Positions 9,921 to 22,063 of a DNA stretch of 64,000 nt are shown here, piece after piece. Numbering within the stretch: the first letter of the stretch is position 1; the number at the start of each line of letters is the position of its first letter. The stretch comes from Bimastos eiseni (taxonomy: Eukaryota > Annelida > Clitellata > Crassiclitellata > Lumbricidae): the NCBI GenBank assembly GCA_959347315.1, contig OY365814.1, positions 3,692,116 through 3,756,115 of the forward strand. Reading direction: 5' to 3'. The translations under genes were made by a program, and so were the position numbers. The notes under the pieces were generated by a model. The model saw only the letters and a program-made list of their open reading frames with translations. It was not told the origin of the DNA and did no database searches.

Positions 9921-10285
9921 TTAAGCCTCTCTTATATGGAACCGTATCGATAATTCCTCGCCTCGTAGATTAATTAGTTTACCATTCTGATCTGTGAGAG
10001 GCGTTTCCATTGTCGAAATCGTGGATAGGGTGATTGGAAGATAGATCAAATTTCTCGGCGTTTCAATAATTATGTAACCAGGCCCTACGTTCGGGAAGAA
10101 GGAATAGATAATATTATCTGTATTTCCGTTGTTATAGGACGCTCCGATGATATCGCTCGTAACCCTCAGATTAGTAACACTCATTATGTCTACTATATTT
10201 TGCAATTCGATGTATCCCTCGGTAAATAGCCACCTACTGAAACCTAGGACTTTCCCAATAGAGTTGTCCGGCCTAAAATCAACCC
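9921..10285 (-). pseudogene. Penton-like protein, C-terminal part, inverted copy
   Basis: The frame at 9921-10205 and its extension to about 10285 match the C-terminal half of the protein at 3509-4309, without the nonsense codon found there. At about 10285 the match ends abruptly and plus-strand PLA2-like sequence begins, so the N-terminal half and the ATPase gene have been deleted. Confidence 0.7.
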
Positions 10286-11291
10286 TGAGAGAATAGAGAG
10301 GCTATAGTCAAACCTATATCATCTACTAAAGCAAGTCTCGGGTTTGGTTTAAAAAAAGCTCAATATTACAACCCGATCTGAAATGGACTAATCAATTAGC
10401 GAATGAATTGCATAAACCCGTAGTAAGGCATTTTAGAAAAAGGAAGGTGTACGTTAGTGGGATAGATGAAATAAGGGACGCTGATTTAGTCGATATGCAG
10501 CCTTTCGCTAAAGATAACGATGGTGTGAATTACTTATTGACCGTCATAGATGTGTTTTCCAAGTATGGATGGATTGTACCATTAAATGATAAGAGTGGAA
10601 AATCTACAGCTAGTGGCTTCGTGAAGATACTCGAGAGCGGTCGAAGGCCCGACAAGGTTTGGGTTGATAAAGGAAAAGAATTCTATAATAAAAATGTCCG
10701 GGAATTAGTTGAGTTGTACTCTACTGAAAACGAGGAAAAATCGTGCGTGGTTGAGAGATAGAACAGAACAATGAGGGAAAAAATGCTTAAGTACTTTACA
10801 GCTAATTCAACTAGAAGATTTATCAATGTGTTGGATGAAATGGTCAGTAATTATAATGAAACAAGACATTCTTCCATTAAAATGACGCCCGCTAAGGCTA
10901 CTATGAAAGTGAATGAAAAGACTATTTATGAATTTATACGGCGAAGAGGTCTTAGAGCCTATTATACCTAGGTTTTCAATCGGTGATAAAGTTAGGATAA
11001 CTAAGAAAAAAGAATATATTTGAAAAGGAGTACACACCTAGATGGACGGAAGAAGTTTTTACAGTATCCCAGATTCAATACACGGATCCACCAACTTATA
11101 AGATTACTGAGTATAATGGAGAAGAAATACCGGGTTCATTTTATGAACAGGAGCTACAAAAATGTACACAAGAAATATTTATAATCGAAAAGATTATTAG
11201 AAAACAGGTGAAGAAATCTTTAGAGAAATGGCTTGGTTACCCTGAATCACATAATTCGTGGGTAGATAATGAAGATTTCGTGATCATATAA
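10286..11291 (+). pseudogene. PLA2-like tail and chromodomain integrase, third copy
   Basis: Positions 10287-10376 encode only the last 29 residues of the PLA2-like protein (KASLGFGLKKAQ then stop). The integrase follows in another frame, through DADLVDM, WVDKGKEF and CVVER. A TAG near 10760 replaces a Trp codon and a frameshift lies near 10935. The chromodomain-like tail (EKWLGYPESHNSW) ends at 11291. The GGT TTA AAA AAA run seen in the first copy is kept at the PLA2/integrase overlap. Orientation is opposite to the integrase at 1234-2147. Confidence 0.8.
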
Positions 11292-12587
11292 TCATCTCTG
11301 CAACAGACTCATTCGGTTTACGCAACACAAATGAAATCGCTGTCCATTCATAGCCTTTTGTTTTTTCATATCTTAGCAGCGCGTACGGAATGCTAAAAGA
11401 GCCATAATATTAGCAGCAGCCGTCTAAATGTACCCATCGCGTGATATTTCGTCAGCTTAAAGAATGGCGGGGGCGTCGATGGAATGCATGACCAGAAAGT
11501 TGGAGCTTTTTTCGTCAGGCGCAGGACAAGTTTATCAGAAGCGAGACCAGCCTGTCAGATCGGGCTGTGAACATTTAATTCCACAATCGTTGTTAAGGCG
11601 TTTCAATAATCTTGTAAACAGAGCATGGAGAGACAGAGAGACAGAGACAGGGATAGAGACGGAGACAGAGACGAAGATAGAGACGGATGGAGAGACATCA
11701 AGACGGATGTATTCAATTAGTGCAGGCCTCATCGTCCGTTAAAACAGAGGTTCATTGTTCTATCGTTTTTCATACGTCAATGCTGTTTGTATATTCCCAT
11801 CACATGACATTTAGATGTGAGAGATAGTACATGGATTACATTTTACAAGGTGCGTTCATGGTTCATTTTTGATTATTCATATAACCTATAGGCGGATCTT
11901 CTAATCAAAGCCTAGATCTTATTTGATACTAGCCTACCCTGGGGCAAAACAGCCACATGCGGCTAGCCTGTTTATGAGCTATGACTAAGTACGAAACTGT
12001 TGTGAACTCTCCGTGACATTTGACCTAGACTTTGGTTGTGGTGGTTGTCTTGACCATGCCTATAGATTTGTGCACGCCAGGTTGAAACTATTGGCGTTTT
12101 TCCTGGTTATTGATTTATTTTTTTTACTTGGGGTAGGTTGATGTTGTTTTGGTTATTTTTAACCTAGGTTATAGGCTAAAAACTTTTTTTAACCTGTTAG
12201 GTGGGCGATTTGAACCTAGGTATGGTCATTTGTCCGAGAATATCCAGTTCTTACCTACTGTCATTTATTTCCATATTAGTAGGATCATTGATTTTCTGAA
12301 TCTGGATTGTCTGGTTATTGCCTTTTCTTGATGACGTACACGTAAGTAGCCTTTGTGGTAAAGATTGCCGGTAAGGAAATTATACTGATAGTAACGGTGG
12401 CCATTCCCGATAACGTCTAATATTTAGCAGTTATCTGCAAGCTGTTCATTAACCTGGAAATTCTGGATAAATTATTGACATCATAACACTGAAATTGGAA
12501 TTGATCGGATGTCGTCATTAAATGAACCAATAATTTTTAATGCAGAAGTTGATTGATTGGAAATGTAAATTGGAAGCAATTTTTTAG
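11292..12587. other. Intron or flank right of the Polinton composite
   Basis: I see no gene here. A purine-rich GAGACA-type imperfect microsatellite lies at about 11625-11705. The Polinton boundary cannot be fixed. Confidence 0.5.
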
Positions 12588-12768
12588 TTGTAATAATGGA
12601 GGTGGATGCATCGTCCAATTGCCATAACAAGACGCTGAAGATAACAGATTTTGATCAGATACGAGAACACACATGCACAAAAATTATGTCAACCGCTGGA
12701 ACTTGCGCCTGGATGGCTCCTGAAGTTCTTACTGAGCAGAGCTTCTCAAAAGCCAGTGACGTTTGGAG
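12588..12768 (+). CDS. TKL/MLK-like protein kinase exon: activation segment (DFD variant)
   Basis: Internal exon with an acceptor after TTTTTTAG and a donor AG|GCGAGT. It encodes the end of the catalytic loop region, then KITDFDQIREH, AGTCAWMAPEVL and SKASDVW. This is the activation segment of a tyrosine-kinase-like Ser/Thr kinase, close in style to mixed-lineage/RIPK-type kinases. The magnesium-binding DFG is DFD here. The split codon AG|C across the next junction gives SYG, exactly what kinases of this type have after DVW. The N-lobe and HRD exons are not visible and may lie upstream of the window. Confidence 0.82.
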
Positions 12769-13225
12769 GCGAGTCGTTCTATTTTGTTTTTGATCAACTT
12801 TAGTTCATAGCGCATTGCCAAAAAAATAAAGAAATTTACTAATTGTATGTGGATTATGTAGAATATTAATTATATTGGCATCACTTTCTACTAATCCATT
12901 AGCCAGCATCAAACACTGTAGATTTTCATTTGTTGTGCACAAGAATCATTGCGCGAAAAATATATTTTGAAGCAAAATTTAAACTCCACATAATAAAGTG
13001 ACTAACTTTAGAAAATTAATGGCTTACGTCCGGCCCGCGTTATTTAGACTCACACAGAGTCAGATGTGTATAAGTGAAGTTCAAATTGCGTTAAACTAAT
13101 AAGCTATTTTCATTTTTGTGCCTCAGCAGTGTCAATAATGGCAATACATTTTTGTTTATCTTCTTCATGATCTAAACAATCTAAATCGCGTTGGTCAGGC
13201 ATGTTGATTTCATTGTCTTCTACAG

Positions 13226-13374
13226 CTACGGCGTCGTTATCTGGGAGATCTTAACAAGAAGTATTCCATTTAAAGGCGTTGCTGATCACATGATCATTAG
13301 CTATGCAATGAAAAAAGAATTGAAATTGAAAATACCAGACCAATGTCCAGAAATCATCAGATCTATTCTTAACA
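13226..13374 (+). CDS. Kinase exon: C-lobe helices F-G
   Basis: Follows the acceptor CTTCTACAG at 13225 and ends with the donor A|GTAAGT. It encodes YGVVIWEILTRSIPFKG and then a helix G/H region ending PEIIRSILN. Incoming phase 2 pairs with the previous exon and outgoing phase 1 pairs with the exon at 16368. The intron between this exon and the previous one is 457 bp and GC-AG. Confidence 0.85.
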
Positions 13375-16059
13375 GTAAGTCAAATTGCGATATTAAATGA
13401 ATATTTAGGATGTTATATTCTACGAATCTGTTTGCCATTTTATTCTATACACCGACACTGGTACTTTAGCCTGGACAATTTTATTACCGTCACAAACAGA
13501 GAAGGGCTACCGATAAACCCTGTGACCTTACAGCCCACGCGAAGAACGTGTCTTGTATGTGTCATTTGAATTACAGCTCAATTGTTATCCTTTTATGAAG
13601 TGCTGTTTTCTAGGAAAAAAGGTGCTGGTACGCATCCGTATTGTTGAAAGAATTGACACTAAAATAGCTTACTAAAAAATAAATTGATCAAAATCAATAC
13701 ACTCTGGTGCCTACTTATTAATTCTGGAGAGTAAAATATTGAAATTGTAAAGTTTTATGTCAAATTCCAGAACTTTTGCACAACTACTATATTTTCTATG
13801 AAGTAATTGAAAATAATAGGCTACCGGAACGGCGTTCCTGCGCGTTCCGCCAGAACAAAGCACTGCTTTTAAGCAATAACGATATTTTTATTACTTTAAT
13901 ATTATTGCAGTATTCAAATGTCGGTTGCCATGCAAGGCATCAATTACTATGAACATCCATGCCAGCTGTGTGCTGCTGATGGGAGTTTGTTGGGTGGCTC
14001 CACGCTTGTGTGGACTAACCATTGGTGACTTGTTTAACTTATTGTGCACTGTTTTGATTACTAGCATCATGTAGGCTAGCGAGAGTAGATCTCGAAGTAG
14101 ATTTCACGAAGAGGCGCTATGTCAAGTTTCATTGATTTAATTACGTCATACGTCTAATTTGACCCACACCTTCGTTAAGCGAAAGATGGACTTGTCGCAT
14201 TGGTAAACAAGCTGGCATGCTTTCCTAAGCGATAAGCCATAAAAAATGTTAGCAATCATCAGCAAATAGTTATCGAAATATTTTTTCTCTTGGTCGGAAA
14301 CAAGTTATGTTTAAGTTTAAGTCTTGATTCTGCAGTGTCATATTAGGCACTGTGGAAAGATTTAACTTTCTGAATATATTATTTTCATAATGTCTACTAA
14401 TGAGCGTTGTAACTTTGGCAGTAGGGTCTACATGTGTGTCTAAGTCTATGATAAGCACCATTAGCAATTATTCACTTCAGTAGCTGAATGCATAAGTGTT
14501 GCTTTACTAGCAGACCCACGATCAGTTCACCGTTGACGATTTCTCTTCGTTACAGCTAGACCTACATGGTTTAGGCTATTAGAGCACATTATAGATGTAA
14601 GTCCAACTTGTACAAATAATTCAATATGTGCCTATTACTTCAATGCAGGTAGCCTACGCTATTTGGAAATGATAAGTTTGACATAAATGTGACGCATGGG
14701 CTAATGACTAATACGGTTCATTGAACCAAATGCACCGGCTTGACTACGACGCCAAACCACATTAAAATGATTTCAGCCAAGCCAGATTAAAATATTGCCA
14801 CCAAGCCCGAAGAAATTCATAGACATTACTATTAAGGAAGGTTGTCGAAGGCGTTGTTTTTAAATGAATTGGCTATTACAAATTCATTTTCAAGGCCAAT
14901 TTATTTTCCCACTTAATATTTGATTCAGAACATTCGCCTGCATTACGAAAGACAGGAAAGAACCGGAAAACTCATGTCCTGCCTTTGATTGCCGAAAATA
15001 AAAATAAATCTTTTTAGCTATTATCATATCAATCTGCCACGATATTTGGTCACATTGACCTTACAAATATTCCGAACAAGGCAGTTGAATTATTTAGACC
15101 ATACAATTAGTTAACGCCTTGTTTAAATCTACATTTCGCATGGGCCTATTGATCTGTATTGAGATATTAAGCACTGTCCTTGAAGACGTACAGTGTGGAA
15201 AAGTGGACTACTGAGCACTCCACAAGAACTTACATACACATTTTATTGACTTAGGCCTAACGTTTTGAAACTGGGTGATAAAATAGTTTGCCTACACTGC
15301 TCGTTATTTGGGCGATGATTTTAGAGACCAACATTCTGGATATTTACTTGATTACGACTTAATTTATTTGGGTCGTCGGTTTAATCTGAGTTTATTTATG
15401 GTCTAACACCAGTGGAATAGAATATAGTTAGGCCTACTAGATATCTTTATACATTTACACACGTCATCTATTTACGGACGCAGGTCATGCGCCGATCCAT
15501 AGCATAGTTTGGGAGGCCAATGGATTCAGGCCTTTAAGCTATAATTAACTTTAAAGGTACCGCGAGTTCAAGCAGAAATAATGTATTAGCTTTTTCATTT
15601 ATTTTAATTTAGCTTTTTAATTATATGCAACAATAAAATCGCTGTTCGATCAAAAAAAGAATTTCAAAATTTTTTGCATTGTCTGAATTCTGAGTTTGAT
15701 TAAACAATTAGGCCTAATAGTTTAAAATTGTTCTAGTGTTATGAATAAATTTAAGAAAATTAACTACATTTGGCTCAGACATAAGACATGCAGACCGGAT
15801 ATGAATTACCAATGAAAATAGTCTAGTAGTCACTACAGTAATTAGTGACGACAAATAAAATCTGAGGTACCAAGGGGGACAAATAGTTCTATGCTAAGCT
15901 AAAGCATATGAGTTTTAACGCACAACACACTATTTTGATTTTACTCTTACTGATGATAAACACTACCAAAACACTGAATGTAAATAAATTAAATTCTGAT
16001 AGCTTCAAAAGGTCCAGGGAGCCGTACCGGCGCGCACCATCAGAACAAAGAAATGGGCA

Positions 16060-16100
<41 letters not shown>

Positions 16101-16367
16101 CCAAATATTAACTTGAATGGTGGATCTGCTTTTGAAAGAGATATTTATCGAAACTTGACTCGTTCAGAAGTAATTGAAACTCAGATCTTGATTTCCTCAA
16201 ATAGAACCTGATGGGGTGAAGAGCGAAGAGCGTGTTGGTAAAGCTAGGATTGATGTAAGACCAATCTGAAACTGGAGTTGAAGATATTTCATCATTAAGC
16301 TCATATTTTGCAGGGTATTGAACTGGTTAGCGATTGATTTTTAAATAAAGCATTTTTATCATTTCAG
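13375..16367. other. Intron of the kinase gene
   Basis: About 3 kb with no exon or transposon protein recognised. A CA microsatellite lies at 16061-16095. Short shared words (GAACAAAG preceded by ACCGG-like sequence) occur near 13825 and 16026, suggesting remnants of one dispersed repeat. Confidence 0.5.
16061..16095. repeat. (CA)n microsatellite
   Basis: About 17 CA dinucleotides in a row. Confidence 0.95.
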
Positions 16368-16436
16368 AATGTCTAATTAACGAAAGAAGCAAACGTCCGT
16401 CATTCAGTGAAATTTTACTTGAGCTTCAAAACAGTC
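16368..16436 (+). CDS. Kinase exon: end of C-lobe (RPSF motif)
   Basis: A short exon after the acceptor ATCATTTCAG. With incoming phase 1 it encodes CLINERSKRPSFSEILLELQ, the terminal helices of a kinase C-lobe with the invariant Arg of the RPSF motif. Two donors are possible, at 16434 and 16437; both leave phase 1. This exon is too short for simple ORF detection. It completes the catalytic domain begun at 12588 and shows that the intron phases are intact. Confidence 0.78.
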
Positions 16437-18069
16437 GTAAATATGTCATTTCTAACAACTTCATTTAAAATAAAATTTTCCATGACTCCTTTATACAGTC
16501 AGAACTTAATTATCACAATAATTATACCCATTTTCGCTCATAGTGGTATTGTCTCATATGCTGTGTTGACTGTTACAGTACGCGTTGACTATGTATCAAG
16601 ACATAGTTTAAAATAAACCGTAGTCGATGCTGTAGGTCTAATCGAATTTTTTATTTGGTTTATTTACGGGAGGTCTCCTAATGCGAGACGAATCTAATCT
16701 ATTACGAGTCAATTGAAAATTTAATGTTGTACGTCATCATCACATTTACCCTAATAATTACCATAGCAATCGTCACAATTAACTATTTGATTGGTAGGCC
16801 AAATATTCATACATAGGCCTATATTCTCATATATATATTATATATATAAAATAAAATTGGTGTATATATATATTACAAATGTAGTAAGGTTGGATTTCCA
16901 CAAGAAATAGAACAAGAAATTACTTAGTGCTGTCTGCTGAAAGAGCAGCGTTCACGTGGCAATGATAACATATGCCTATATAATTGCATAATTATAACAC
17001 AAACCATTTGAGACATGAACTCATCTTGCATTTGATACATTTAGCTGATAGTACTGTATATTGTTTTACTAACCTAAGTTGAATTTAATCATCACTAAAC
17101 ATTTTCATTAGTGGACAAAATACATGCGATGTTCTACTCGATGTTTGTAGCCGACCAAGGCCCAAAGACAAGAAACTTACAGGAGCAGGATAAAGAACAA
17201 TCAAAAACTCTCGGTATGATTGTAATAGCAACCTCTTATAAATGCTTAATGCAGAAATAACCCTGCTTTGATGTTTAATACAGAAGGCAACAACCGAAAG
17301 TACACAAAAACCGAGGAGTTATAAAATCAATATCTACAATAGGAGTCTGCAACGCGTTGAGGCAATAATTGAGTGAAGCACGTTTAAGTTTGATTGCTGA
17401 TAATGGCGATAATATCTTAGGTGCATCGGAAAGTTTGAGTTTGATTGTTGAAGGGCGATAATGTTTTAGCAGAATTTATATATCATTCACGTGATTATCT
17501 AAACTAATTCAACGGCTTGTTTATCGTGGCTCACATGGATCTCCGATTATCTGTGTTCTATGAGGCACGAAGAGCATAATTAGAAATAGCGCATTCTGTA
17601 TCTGCTCATGAGGACGTGATTGCTCAACTGTAGCTCGAGTGGTCTGAGTAAGGAATCCAGAGAACTGCAATTGACATACGTAGAGGGTGAAAACAAAGAA
17701 AACGGAAAAAAACTGAAAAAATGCAGTATTATTCAAATAAATTAAAAATAATTTGACTTCGTTATCTCTTGTACTGCATTTTTAAATAATAACGTTGCTA
17801 ACTCAATTTCCTTGGTAAATAACACAACCTTCTTAGCTAGCACTAAATAACAATATTTGACGACAATTTTTCAGTTTTCTTCTTTTTGTTATTAAAAGAA
17901 ATTTAGAATGAAAAATACTGAAATTATTAAATCTACTCAGATTTAATTTCCGCTAAGATAAGTGCAGTATCAACGTCCATAGTTGAACACAATGTACACA
18001 TTCCACAGACAACTCCGTTCTCGACTCATAACACAGCTTAACGGAGAACAGGAAAGCCTTTGCGCGTGA
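16437..18069. other. Non-coding stretch
   Basis: No exon recognised. An AT-rich microsatellite lies at about 16830-16875. Confidence 0.5.
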
Positions 18070-18546
18070 GCAGTATGCTAATTCCGTTTTCCTTCATGAG
18101 TTCACTCGTTGATATTTCATCGGCGCAACACTTTGCTGAAGAATATTCGAACTTTGCGCATTACCACACTTGTGACCTACAAAAATCTGCGAAAATACGA
18201 GTTACTGGACAAGTGAACACTGACGCGCGTGAGCACATATTCAAATAAATTGGCTGGAGTTTAATTTGTCGCAAGCTTTTTTATTACGTCTTGAATATCG
18301 TAAAAATAACAAATTTACACTACTAAAATTATTTTAAAATAAATAAATGTCTAATATAATTTAATTGGGTAACGTTACTATGTAAATGCATATGAGTAGC
18401 TGGTGGTTCCTAGACTAATGTACACTAGAGTTATAGGGTACCACAAGGGTGGTACTGCACAATGTTCGAATATTCTTCATCAAAGTTATGCGCCGATGAA
18501 ATATCAACGAGTGAACTCATGAAGAAAAACGGAATTAGCATACTGC
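18070..18546. repeat. Fold-back repeat with ~89 bp arms
   Basis: The arm at 18070-18158 (starts GCAGTATGCTAATTCCG) is the near-perfect reverse complement of 18458-18546, separated by about 300 bp. No transposase is present, so it is probably a non-autonomous TIR or fold-back element. A target duplication was not identified. Confidence 0.85.
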
Positions 18547-18934
18547 TTGGTTACAACCTCACACTCCTGTAAAATAGTTGGGTGAACTTTTGCCCAAAAC
18601 AAAGAAATGAACTGTCATTTCAATATCTTTTTCAAAAATGTCACTCCGTAGTCAAGAAATCGATTTATGTAATTGTATGAGGAAAGTGTGTGCAAAACTG
18701 CGCGTTGCGCAATGTGTAGTCCCCTATTGCGTATTTTGTGTAATTGTTTGCTATGTTGCATTGCATTCTCTTCAAAATACATGTTATGTATACATGTATG
18801 TTTAATAATACAATCCAGAGTAGAGCTAGTAAATGCTCTAATACCTGTACACAGTGTACATTGTTGTCAGTGTACACTTTATCAAGTTTCAATGATATAG
18901 CTTGGTTCATTCATATTTGCTGTCCTTAGATGTA

Positions 18935-20557
18935 CAATGTGTCCGGAAATAATGGGAACCAAAAATGACAACATGAAGATAAATAATAAATAATCCTCGA
19001 TTTAAAAAAAAATTCAAAACCGTTTTAATCCTATGGAAGCCCAACGGTGACATACGTTTATTTTTATTTATCTAGTGCGCACTAGATAATTTTCTAGTGC
19101 GCGCTAGATAAATCTGTGCAAAATGGCTGACAGAAATCAATGCCAAGAATATCCTAGTGAAAATCTCTTTTTAAGCTTAGAAAACAATATAGTGGCCCCG
19201 AAATTTGGTCCTTATTTTTCTTCCTACATAGGCAATATTATTGTATAGCTCAGTCCTCTTACCATTATTTTATTTATACTAGTGGTGAGACATGATTGTG
19301 TGGCATTGTGTTCCATGTCTTGGTCACAGGCATAAATCTACTCAAAGGAGTCAAAGTTACGACCTTGTACAAAGCGCTCGGCCAAAGTTGTCTGTGAGCA
19401 CTTCTGAAGTTTGTAGGTATGGCACTATTGAAGTGCAGTTAGGCCTATATTGTGCAGTATTAACACAGGATCACTCCATAAACTCTGCGTGTGGCTCAAT
19501 AAAGACCACGGTCTTAGCATTAACTTAAGCTACAACTCGCTGCAATATTCCCAGCTCAGTGTGAGCAAACAGGTGCTGAGCGCAAAGGCCCACAGCCTGC
19601 GCATACCATAGTTAGAGTGAGAAAGGGTTGGAGGTAGACCGGCACAAAGCCGAAAATGCAATACTACAAAATTTGGAGAGCCTGCAACAGATGTGCTAAA
19701 CCTAAACTTATGTAGGCCTACTGATGCCACAGATCAAGCGCACGCAAGACAGGTCTGAGGGGGTCCAAGGAAGATTAACAATAGTACAAGCGATTGTCCC
19801 TGATCGACAATAAAAGCATGTACTATAAGGTAGAAGCTGCATATGCAGAAAGAGAGCTCCGCAGGGACACGGGACACGAAGCTCGAAAGTCAATTTATTA
19901 TTATTCTTGTTTTCTGAGCTTAAAAAGAGATTTTCACTAGACTATTATTGGCATTGATTTATGTCAGATTTATCTAGTGCGCACTAGAAAGTATCTAGTG
20001 CACACTAGATAGTATCTAGTGCGCACTAGATAAATAAAAATAATCGCATGTCACCGTTGGGCTTCAGTATAATCCTGACATAGTCATTTAGTACTGTATA
20101 AAATATGATAGCTTCTGTCATCCAGTAATGACGTCATAGCGACGTCAATTGCAACAACTTTGGAGTTTTAAACCTGCTCATAATTTATGAACATAATTTT
20201 GAACTATTTCTAAATGTTGTCGATAAACTAGCATAAAGCGAGTTTAAATCTATTCTTGTATTTGAATAAATTAGACTACAAGGTGTGTTCAAAGTGGCAG
20301 CCTTCAACCTCAGCAGATGCGTGCGCCATTGGTCAATAACAGCATTAATGACCAGTTGATCAAAAACTTTCCAGTCATTTGCTTTGTTATTTGAAGACGT
20401 CACTATAACATACCTTTTTAACCATGACTTTCATAAGTTACAAATTTTTGGATAAATATGTCTAGATTAAAGCGGTGTTTGAATTTAAAAAATCGAGAAA
20501 TATTTACTATTTATTTTTATATGATCAGTAAGGGGCCCTTTATTTCCGGACACAGTG
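18935..20557. mobile_element. Non-autonomous Tc1/mariner-like TIR element
   Basis: The ends are CAATGTGTCCGGAAATAATG and its complement (20538-20557), flanked by TA on both sides (18933-18934 and 20558-20559), as expected for IS630/Tc1/mariner elements. A second inner inverted pair, around 19050-19180 and 19920-20060, contains ATCTAGTGCGCACTAGAT-type palindromes: two on the left, three on the right. No transposase reading frame was found in the 1623 bp, so it would need a helper. Confidence 0.75.
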
Positions 20558-21475
20558 TATAACAAAACCACTTCACGCAAGGTCGTAGGATGTTGATGTT
20601 GACGATGAGCCCAATTCATCATGCAGCTCTCGTCTCTTTGAGGGGTGAATCGTCTTCTTACTTGCAATTCGACCTGTTGAGTATCCCCACTTGTCCTTTG
20701 CCTTTCATTTGTAGTTGGTACAGTTTTTTGTCGTCAGTGGAATACCCATTTACTTTTGTTATTTCAAAAAGTTTAGTCAGGGCGCCATACTATTTTTTAT
20801 TTCTCTCTCCTCACACGTTCACCATAATTCTTCAGCATATTGTGGAGTTTTGCTCATATTACTTGATCCGACACATGTGGGAAAATCAATTTATTCCTCC
20901 ATTATATTTTAACTTCTTCGGACATTTCCGCTATTCGTTCCTTTCTTCCTTTGATTTCTGCTCCAACGCATTTGGATTGGCATTCTGCAGTTTTCTTTTT
21001 CTTTTTCTTCTATGTGACTGCTGAAATCTCACTAGAATATTGGTCCGGATATTCTTATTGTTCTGTATGGTAGTATAACTTTTCTTGTGAGACATTACAT
21101 AAGGACACCTAAAAAAATAAAGGAGTTCAATTGCTACGTATTATAATATATTATATATAATTGATCATATATATAATTATATTCATTGTATATGTATATA
21201 TATTTATACATATATGATGCATTGCACATCAAAGTTCTAACCAGTTTTAGTAGCCTCCAAAAAGTTTTCAACAGATGCAGAAAACTTATGACACTGCAAT
21301 TGCTTCTGAGTAGCAGCGTTACATGTGTTGTGAAGTGGTGATACAAACCGTTTTTAGTACTGATAATAATTTCGACATTTTTCATTGTTTTCAAGTAAAT
21401 GTTCACCAATCTATGACAGAGGAAATCTTTTATTCCAAAAACAATCAAAAGTTATAACCCTAATGCGCACTTAAC
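20558..21475. other. Non-coding stretch with AT microsatellite
   Basis: Nothing coding is recognised. An imperfect (AT)n tract lies at about 21135-21215. Confidence 0.5.
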
Positions 21476-22053
21476 GTTGCTCTGACAAAGCCACGCAGAC
21501 AAAACGGCGCAAAACTGAACTAAAGAACAATAGTTTATAGAAGTTTAATAGTAAAGCAGCAAAAATATACACTAAAATATATATAGAAATATCTGAGTAA
21601 CTTCATAAAGTGTATTAGTTCATAGTTCATACGTTCCATCTGGGTATACATTTGGGTATATTTTAATTCGTCAATCCCTCTTTCATTTAAGCAAAATTCT
21701 TTTCATCAATCCAGCTTCCAGTTAAGCATGTTTCTTTTCGTCTTCCCACTTTTATGTAGATAGGTTTATTTTCATCAATCATTTAGGAATATTTGTTCCA
21801 TCAATCCCGCTACCATTTAAGTATATTCGCTTCATAATCCCGCTTCCATTTAGGAATATTTGTTTCATCAATCCCGATTCCATTTAGGTGTATTTCTTTA
21901 TATTAATCCCACTTCCATTTAAGCATGATTCTGGTAAAACTCAGCTTATCAAGTCAGGCATCACTTTTTCACCGCTAACATGCAACCAATCACTGGACTG
22001 GTATCATCATATTTGTACTGCGCCGTCTTGTCTGCGCCGTTTTGTTAGGGCAT
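21476..22053. mobile_element. Minisatellite-bearing TIR element with 10 bp target duplication
   Basis: The inverted ends share about 34 bp (TGCTCTGACAAAG... with GCAGACAAAACGGCGCA). The flanks carry a direct repeat CGCACTTAAC at 21466-21475 and 22054-22063. Inside, 21660-21935 is a minisatellite of eight imperfect units of about 35 bp around CATCAATCCCGCTTCCATTT. A target duplication of 9-10 bp is typical of Mutator-like elements; that class is inferred. Confidence 0.65.
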
Positions 22054-22063
22054 CGCACTTAAC

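Larger units (their letters stand above)
1..11291. mobile_element. Composite Polinton/Maverick (adintovirus-like), rearranged and decayed
   Basis: The hallmark Polinton genes are all here: chromodomain integrase, packaging ATPase, adenain-like protease, protein-primed PolB and penton-like capsid protein. The order is fiber fragment (+), dUTPase-like (-), integrase (-), PLA2-like (-), ATPase (+), penton (+), core protein (+), DUF-like (-), fiber (-), protease (-), PolB (-). From about 9540 an inverted partial copy follows: core (-), penton C-terminus (-), PLA2 tail (+), integrase (+). The hexon gene expected after the core protein is missing, and the core gene abuts the leftward DUF-like gene near 4845. 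No terminal inverted repeats or target duplication could be recognised, so the ends are approximate and the left end may lie outside the window. Nearly every gene has a stop, frameshift or truncation. Confidence 0.85.

Noticed and set aside
13050..13070. GTCAGATGTGTATAAG resembles a sequencing-library transposon adapter
   Set aside because: The match ends after 16 bases and continues with unrelated sequence inside an ordinary intron; likely chance, though worth a read-level check.
20590..21024. 144-codon plus-strand frame
   Set aside because: Low-complexity Phe/Ser/Leu composition, no domain, no neighbour support.
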